Below, piece by piece: positions 61,501 to 64,000 of a stretch of DNA of 64,000 bases. This DNA is from Struthio camelus. Lineage: Eukaryota; Chordata; Aves; Struthioniformes; Struthionidae. Position numbers and translations under genes: made by a program. The notes below the pieces were generated by a model. It was not told where the DNA came from, ran no database searches, and saw nothing but the letters and a program-made list of their open reading frames with translations. The stretch's first letter is position 1, and every line of letters begins with the position of its first letter. The stretch covers positions 76,737,987 to 76,801,986 of the forward strand of contig NC_090942.1 in assembly GCF_040807025.1 (NCBI RefSeq), given 5' to 3'.

Positions 61501-63887
61501 AAACGGCCACAGTTCAGTCAGTCTCCCTGAAAGTTTCTCATGCTCAGGATAAAACAAAAGGATTAGAAAACAAGAGCCATAAAACACCTTTTAATGCTAT
61601 TCAGCATGGAGAGCAGTTAACCGAGTTTAGTATAATTTTCTATGATTCATTTTCACTGCACCTGTATCATATTATAAAAAGGTATTCCATCTGGCTAACG
61701 GCAACAAAAGAAAATGAAAGTGGGATACATTTAAAGTGATGAATCTTCCTGCTACACCAGCAGCATGCCATCCCCACTCCCTAAGTGACTTTCTTTTTTT
61801 TCATTAGCAACAAAGGATGCACCGAGGAATGGGATCCTTTGGTATAGGTATCATACACACACAAGCCAACAACTATTGCTCAGAAGAGGTTACCATCTAA
61901 AGAGACACGACTGGCACTATAGGAACAACATACACCGAACATATGTACGCTGGGGGAGGATGGGAGAAAGGAGAGGGCAGTATGACAAATTTCTGAAAAG
62001 AAACGAGCAAACTTTCACCTCTGTAAAAGAGATAAAATAAGTCCTAATAGAAACAGGTTCTATTGAAAACAGCAGCTCCTAAGGGGCACCAACAGAATGG
62101 TATGCTAAAAATACACATGATTTGGCTTGATTGTCAGGAAGAAATCAAAGACAGCTGCATGTGTAACGGTATTTTCTATTTTTGCAGTTTTCCCCTCCAC
62201 AGAAGCACATACTTACCAGGAAACTATAGAAGAATTCATGCACACAGAGGCCCAGCATGCAGACCAGGACATACGCTACGTGATAGAGAAAAGCCATGTC
62301 CATGATGACCGCTCTGTAGCCACGAGTAAATGTTCCACGATTCCCAACAAAGCTCACCAGAAACACTATTTTGTTACAAAGCTGTGGGGGACAACAAAGG
62401 CTAGGTTTATTCTATCAGAAAAATCATGTTATTTATTGTTTGTATTGTCGTAGCATGTGAAAAGTCTAGGTGGGTTGCTTTGACTAGATGTTCAACTTCT
62501 AGATGGCTGAAGTAACATGAGCTAAATGCAGCTCCCAAGGTACAATGGGAATGAGTCCATGAGAGCAAGTGCAAGTACCTCACCCCTCTAACACAGCACT
62601 GTGTCTCATTATGTTGTGACATATTTCTGTAACATCAGTGAGTAGGCAGGGAGGAATTAATGCCTTAAGACATTAAGAAAAACTGGAGAGTGAATCCCTA
62701 ACACCTTGGTGTTCAGACCCGAGACCATATGGCAGCGGCTAGGAAGGCTATCACAGAAAGAACAAGAGTAACACAATAGGCTGAGGGGTGGGAAGTGATT
62801 AACTACTTCCTTCAGATCACGTTTTTCAATATAAAACCTCTAAAATAATACTACTGGCATTTTTTGAAGTACGGTATTTAAGCACCACCATTAGATTTTC
62901 CATTGCTCCTGAGCTTTGCCTGCAAGGGAACAGCAGGGTAGAGCTCAATACAAAATGGGCCAATCATCTCATGTGTTTGGTGGTCCCAGATGAGCAATGA
63001 GCGCTCAGCATCATTTTTCTTTCACAATTTCAACATGAGTAAATGCTCTTTCCTTATATTTACTCTCAACTACATGTCTGTATATTTTTAAGCATGCAAA
63101 ACTCCCACAGAACTTGTTACAAATAGCTAATACTTTGCTGCCTGGCTCTAAGGTGAGTTAGAGCTGTGGCAGTCAGGCAGAAATCTAAACGGATGATTTG
63201 TGAGCACGACCGTTTATCTTACCACACCCAATAAACATGCAAAGGCAGACATGAGTAAGTGAAGAGATCTGGGAAAGAGCTGGGAGAATTTTTAATGTTG
63301 AAACTTTTTCCTCTCAAAACCACAGATTTAATTCCACAGAAACATCTCACAATTTTGGGTCAATTTTGCTGAACATATTTGGTAGTGAAAATGATTCTTT
63401 TTAACAGGAAAAACTGTACTTTTTATTATTTTTATTCAACAATATTCCTTTTAATTTTCACATTGGTTCTATTTTTTAAATATTTCCATATACACAGAAA
63501 CTAAAAGTCTTTTTTTTCCTCAGCTTTTCCATTTGCTGATATTGCTGTTTCAGGATGACTGGATATGATTTAGTTATTTTTTGGCTCAACCAGTGAACCA
63601 GAAAAAGAATTTCTTTGCATAGCTCTAATCAAGGAATTTTTTTTAATCGGCAACCCTTAATATCTCTATTTCTGCTGAAAGGGAAAGTCTGCTAGCTTTT
63701 TAAGTACTTACATTAGCAGCACCAAGAAGTATCAAGGTGGGACCGAGCCCTATAGTATATATAGACCTGAGGATAACAGACACCAAAAAGGGTCGAATAC
63801 CAACAGGCTTGGAGATGAAAAACAGCATCGCTGTACAAAGCGCCACTGCTATCCAAAGGAGGACTGAAAACAACGGAGAAAGCGTGC
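25426..63887 (-). CDS. ITPR2: ITPR2, C-terminal part (nine spliced coding exons, 5' part beyond the right edge)
   Basis: Type 2 inositol 1,4,5-trisphosphate receptor, a tetrameric ligand-gated Ca2+ release channel of the ER membrane. Nine minus-strand segments (63712-63887, 62217-62381, 59826-60021, 57607-57699, 52377-52504, 50426-50591, 48993-49153, 26767-26928, 25426-25512) are each bounded by AG and GT. They join in frame into 443 full codons plus a stop, with a leading Gly split with an upstream exon. The product carries S2-S6, the filter GGGVGD, a CxxC...HxxxxH linker, a coiled coil, and a tail containing QRLGFLGSN and PHVNHHMPP. That tail is typical of type 2 and differs from types 1 and 3. 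The full-length protein is about 2700 residues in vertebrates, so roughly one sixth is here. No frameshift or internal stop was seen. Paralogue assignment rests on recalled family sequences. Confidence 0.97.
25513..26766 (-). other. ITPR2: ITPR2 last intron (1.25 kb)
   Basis: Donor GTAGGC at 26766 and acceptor CACCTTAG before 25512. The final exon starts exactly at ATGACAGAACAAAGG. Nothing else was recognised inside. Confidence 0.85.
26767..26928 (-). CDS. ITPR2: ITPR2 exon encoding the C-terminal coiled coil
   Basis: 162 nt, 54 codons, phase 0 at both ends. It starts [20 protein letters not shown] and continues [20 protein letters not shown] then [14 protein letters not shown]. The second half is a heptad-patterned coiled coil that bundles the four subunits along the central axis. 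[14 protein letters not shown] fits type 2, where type 1 has a different acidic stretch. The acceptor is AACACAG and the donor CAG|GTAGGC. The reading frame stays open for 56 more codons into the downstream intron. Confidence 0.98.
28581..28614. repeat. T-rich low-complexity tract
   Basis: Runs of T broken by G (GTTTTTTTTGTTTTGTTTTG and on), intronic. Confidence 0.85.
29085..29140. repeat. Degraded archosaur-type palindromic repeat scrap
   Basis: CACGTGCCTAACATTAAGCA followed by CAGGTGTAGTC resembles the module ACRTGCTTAACTTTAAGCAC...GAGTAGTCC seen in other copies in this window. Confidence 0.45.
31014..31037. repeat. C homopolymer (24 bases)
   Basis: 24 consecutive C on the plus strand at the left edge of the intragenic CpG island. 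The true length may differ, because such runs are error-prone in sequencing. Confidence 0.9.
31480..31500. repeat. A homopolymer (21 bases)
   Basis: An uninterrupted A run inside the intragenic CpG island, preceded by a GGAGAGAGG purine tract. Confidence 0.95.
32230..32283 (+). repeat. Perfect 27-bp tandem duplication, acidic if translated
   Basis: The 27-base unit beginning GAGGAGGACGAGGGGGACAA occurs twice with no mismatch. In one plus frame it would read EEDEGDKVA twice and stay open to a stop at about 32329. The frame has a stop about 60 bases upstream and no ATG. I treat it as a recent purine-rich duplication, not a gene. Confidence 0.92.
38545..38650 (+). repeat. MIR-like SINE remnant
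   Basis: CTGACCTCAGACTC..., then CAGGCAAATCCCTAACCCTT and CTCAGCTCCCACAGTTATCT, follow the MIR 3' half (GGGCAAGTCACTTAACCTCT...CTCAGTTTCCCCATCTGTAAA) in order and spacing. Diverged. Confidence 0.6.
40321..40365 (+). repeat. Diverged direct repeat, copy 1 (45 bp)
   Basis: This copy (AAATCAGCTAATTAGGCACG to TTTTATGAA) aligns without gaps to 40843-40887 with 38 of 45 bases identical by hand count. Similarity fades into the 30 bases upstream. It lies in the large ITPR2 intron and is AT-rich with TAATT cores. Confidence 0.8.
40843..40887 (+). repeat. Diverged direct repeat, copy 2 (45 bp)
   Basis: Partner of 40321-40365, 522 bp away in the same orientation. It starts AAATCAGCTATTTAGGCATA and ends TTTTATGAA. 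It is probably an old local duplication or two copies of one unrecognised element. Confidence 0.8.
43385..43440. repeat. Degraded palindromic repeat scrap
   Basis: GGCTCAAGGTCCCACTGACC followed by TTAATGGCAGCAGGACAGAA recalls the archosaur-type unit with ...CATTGACTTCAATGGGAG.... Short and weak. Confidence 0.3.
43549..43640. other. AT-rich block with clustered TAATT motifs
   Basis: Within about 90 bases there are repeated AATTAC/TAATTA/TAATTG motifs on both strands, with partly palindromic arrangement. TAATTA/TAATTG are homeodomain-type core sites, but AT-rich DNA produces them often. A regulatory role is inference only. Confidence 0.3.
44175..44204. repeat. Perfect 15-bp tandem duplication
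   Basis: TTATGTAATTTCTCA occurs twice head to tail without mismatch in the large ITPR2 intron. Confidence 0.9.
48993..49153 (-). CDS. ITPR2: ITPR2 exon encoding the Cys2His2 linker His pair and the post-channel helices
   Basis: 161 nt: two bases completing Gly, then 53 codons. It reads [20 protein letters not shown], then [20 protein letters not shown], ending [20 protein letters not shown] supplies the HxxxxH that pairs with CFIC from the preceding exon to form the zinc-binding linker between S6 and the C-terminal helix. [10 protein letters not shown] and KDPTEYTG fit type 2, where type 1 has slightly different residues. The acceptor is TTTTGCAG and the donor GTG|GTAAGT. Confidence 0.98.
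49385..49475 (+). repeat. Possible ancient interspersed repeat with AAAGCGCTTTACAA box
   Basis: TTATACTT-poor, AATA-rich sequence is followed by GGCTATAAAGCGCTTTACAA. The GCGCTTTACAA box recurs in old vertebrate interspersed repeats. I cannot assign the family, and the palindrome itself could be chance. Confidence 0.35.
49488..49600. repeat. Degraded archosaur-type palindromic repeat copy
   Basis: CTGATTCTTTCAAAATGTAT, then GATCTTGCTAAGATTTATGC and ACGTGCTTAGCATCAAGCAT with TAGCCCC, resembles the element GATCCTGCAAAGACTTACGC/ACRTGCTTAACTTTAAGCAC/GTAGTCC. The two partial modules suggest a composite or truncated copy. Confidence 0.5.
50426..50591 (-). CDS. ITPR2: ITPR2 exon encoding S6 and the start of the cytosolic linker
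   Basis: 166 nt: 55 codons plus the first base of a Gly. It starts [20 protein letters not shown], runs through the S6 gate helix with [16 protein letters not shown], and ends KTTCFIC. The two Cys of CFIC form the first half of the Cys2His2 zinc-binding linker, and the His pair lies on the next exon. The acceptor is TTTCAG and the donor TGCG|GTAGGT. Reading through the donor adds only a few residues (RYY) before a stop, so intron retention would truncate the protein after S6. Confidence 0.98.
50592..52376 (-). other. ITPR2: ITPR2 intron (1.8 kb)
   Basis: Donor GTAAGT at 52376 and acceptor TTGTTTCAG before 50591. It holds a CA/CG-rich purine-pyrimidine stretch near 51213-51275. No repeats with a confident family or other genes were seen. 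Confidence 0.8.
52377..52504 (-). CDS. ITPR2: ITPR2 exon encoding the acidic luminal segment, pore helix and selectivity filter
   Basis: 128 nt: two bases completing Gly, then 42 codons. It begins with an acidic run [20 protein letters not shown], continues [20 protein letters not shown] and ends [14 protein letters not shown] is the pore helix and GGGVGD is the invariant IP3 receptor selectivity filter. The two Cys (CDTLLMC) are also conserved in the family. The acceptor is TTTGTAG and the donor GAT|GTAAGT. All filter residues are intact, which argues for a functional channel. Confidence 0.97.
53088..53135 (+). repeat. MIR-like SINE fragment
   Basis: The segment from GACCTCAGCCCG through TTGGATTCTATTCTTATCTC to TGCTACAGG resembles the MIR core CTGGGTTCNAATCCCAGCTCTGCCACT. 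It is short and diverged, so confidence is modest. Confidence 0.5.
55415..55490. repeat. Degraded archosaur-type palindromic repeat copy
   Basis: GGTCCTAATCCAATAAAATA then TGTGCATACGTAACTTTATG then TGCAAGTTGCTCC resembles an element with GATCCTGCAAA...ACGCAYRTGCTTAACTTTA...GTAGTCC that I associate with bird, turtle and crocodile genomes. The family name is uncertain. Confidence 0.45.
57607..57699 (-). CDS. ITPR2: ITPR2 exon encoding the first half of the S5-S6 luminal loop
   Basis: 93 nt: two bases completing Gly, 30 codons, and one base of the next Gly. It reads [20 protein letters not shown] followed by [15 protein letters not shown] contains an N-C-S sequon in the ER lumen. The ACAKENC core fits the type 2 paralogue as I recall it, while the flanks differ from mammals. 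This is the most variable part of the channel domain in the family. Splice sites are CCTCAG and CAG|GTTAGT, and the phase matches both neighbours. Confidence 0.93.
57700..59825 (-). other. ITPR2: ITPR2 intron (2.1 kb)
   Basis: Donor GTATTG at 59825 and acceptor TTCTCCTCAG before 57699. It contains a short 11-bp-unit minisatellite at 59443-59498. No exon-like segment was found between S5 and the luminal loop exon. Confidence 0.8.
59443..59498. repeat. Degenerate minisatellite, unit about 11 bp
   Basis: About five imperfect copies of GTGGATACTTG (variants GTGGTATCTTG, GTGGATACCTG, GTGGGTACCAAG) sit head to tail inside an ITPR2 intron. The G-rich strand is the plus strand. Confidence 0.75.
59826..60021 (-). 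CDS. ITPR2: ITPR2 exon encoding the S4-S5 linker and S5
   Basis: 196 nt: 65 codons plus the first base of a Gly. It starts [20 protein letters not shown], the near-invariant S4-S5 linker. S5 follows ([20 protein letters not shown]), then the luminal motif [18 protein letters not shown]. The donor is CAG|GTATTG and the acceptor TTTCCCAG. As I recall the mammalian type 2 protein, the loop reads KNRTPVTG and carries an N-glycosylation sequon. Here Ile replaces that Asn and removes the sequon. This is worth checking, because it rests on memory of the mammalian sequence. Confidence 0.96.
60022..62216 (-). other. ITPR2: ITPR2 intron (2.2 kb)
   Basis: Donor GTAAGT at 62216 and acceptor TTTCCCAG before 60021. 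It holds a degraded palindromic archosaur-type repeat at about 60120-60180 and a possible MIR scrap near 61340-61370. Otherwise nothing recognised. Confidence 0.8.
62217..62381 (-). CDS. ITPR2: ITPR2 exon encoding the end of S3 and S4
   Basis: 165 nt, exactly 55 codons, phase 0 at both ends. It starts [20 protein letters not shown] and ends HEFFYSFL, followed by the donor GTAAGT. The [11 protein letters not shown] stretch is the S3-S4 connection. [20 protein letters not shown] is S4 in the voltage-sensor-like part of the channel. The acceptor is CCCACAG. Sequence and phase match the next exon, which continues with LFDLVYREE, a hallmark joint in all IP3 receptors. Confidence 0.97.
62382..63711 (-). 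other. ITPR2: ITPR2 intron (1.3 kb)
   Basis: Donor GTAAGT at 63711 and acceptor CCCACAG before 62381. The content is AT-rich single-copy-looking DNA, with T-rich stretches around 63420-63660. No other gene or clear repeat was recognised. Confidence 0.85.
63712..63887 (-). CDS. ITPR2: ITPR2 exon encoding S2 and the start of S3
   Basis: 176 nt: two bases completing a Gly codon, then 58 codons. The translation begins [15 protein letters not shown] and ends [11 protein letters not shown]. It contains a hydrophobic helix (S2, roughly residues 5-25 of the segment), then the motif SKPVGIRPF and an Arg-containing linker, then the start of S3. The acceptor is TATACAG and the donor AAT|GTAAGT. The GTL...GxxPTLxLLGAxN pattern is shared by IP3 receptor types 1-3, and the SKPVGIRPF stretch fits type 2. 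The preceding S1 exon lies beyond the window. Confidence 0.95.
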
Positions 63888-64000
63888 CTGTATAGAGGAG
63901 AAAGGGAGAATTGAAAAGGCATCTTTGGAAACTCAGTTTTGCACCAAGAAACAGATCAATTCCTTTGCCAATACAGCTATGAAAAAGAGCGAATCACGTG
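63888..64000 (-). other. ITPR2: ITPR2 intron, partial (upstream of the first exon in the window)
   Basis: The minus-strand sequence just before the exon ends in TATACAG, a normal 3' splice site. Nothing else is visible in these 113 bases except a CACGTG half at the extreme right end. Confidence 0.8.

Noticed and set aside
62145-62366. Extended frame past the S4 exon (Cys/Lys/Arg-rich tail) as an alternative ITPR2 C-terminus
   Set aside because: It crosses a canonical GTAAGT donor, and the next exon restores the invariant LFDLVYREE. It is simply intron read-through.
1-64000. CRISPR arrays, phage or plasmid genes, tRNA/rRNA genes, endogenous viral sequences
   Set aside because: None recognised by eye on either strand. 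The spliced vertebrate gene, the CpG islands and CR1 explain the character of the window.

Overview
The window looks like avian nuclear DNA. It carries spliced vertebrate coding exons with GT-AG introns, a CR1 LINE 3' end of the type typical of birds, several old MIR-like SINE remnants, and many degraded copies of short palindromic repeats that I associate with archosaur and turtle genomes. Interspersed repeats are otherwise sparse. I cannot name the species. Nothing prokaryotic or viral, no CRISPR array and no tRNA or rRNA gene was seen.

Only one protein-coding gene is supported. It is the 3' end of ITPR2 (type 2 inositol 1,4,5-trisphosphate receptor, an ER Ca2+ release channel) on the minus strand. 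Nine coding exons run right to left from 63887 to the stop codon at 25426-25428. They join with consistent phases into the C-terminal 443 codons, plus one Gly shared with an exon beyond the right edge. Together they hold S2 to S6 of the channel, the pore loop with its GGGVGD filter, the Cys2His2 linker, the C-terminal coiled coil and the type 2-specific tail. The family assignment is from recognised protein sequence, and the exon edges come from canonical splice sites. A 3' UTR of about 3.7 kb is proposed, ending at an AATAAA at 21760-21765.

Layout: 1-2700 is a strong CpG island with a full CRE, a CACGTG E-box and a TATA/MEF2-like cluster, probably the promoter of a gene outside the window or of a noncoding RNA. 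2701-21744 is gene-free intergenic DNA with MIR and CR1 remnants and a tiny CpG-rich island at 15.5 kb. 21745-25425 is the proposed ITPR2 3' UTR. 25426-63887 is the ITPR2 exon-intron body. Its largest intron (26929-48992, 22 kb) contains a second CpG island at 31.1-32.3 kb with a TATA-like box, a 24-base C run and a perfect 27-bp tandem duplication. It also contains a 45-bp diverged direct repeat and AT-rich blocks that may be conserved noncoding elements.

I did not find an undescribed biological system. The most useful leads are the intragenic CpG island, the left-edge CpG promoter of unknown ownership, a long intronic antisense open frame at 29.0-29.7 kb, the apparent absence of sarcospan (SSPN) coding sequence, and the divergent luminal loop of this ITPR2.
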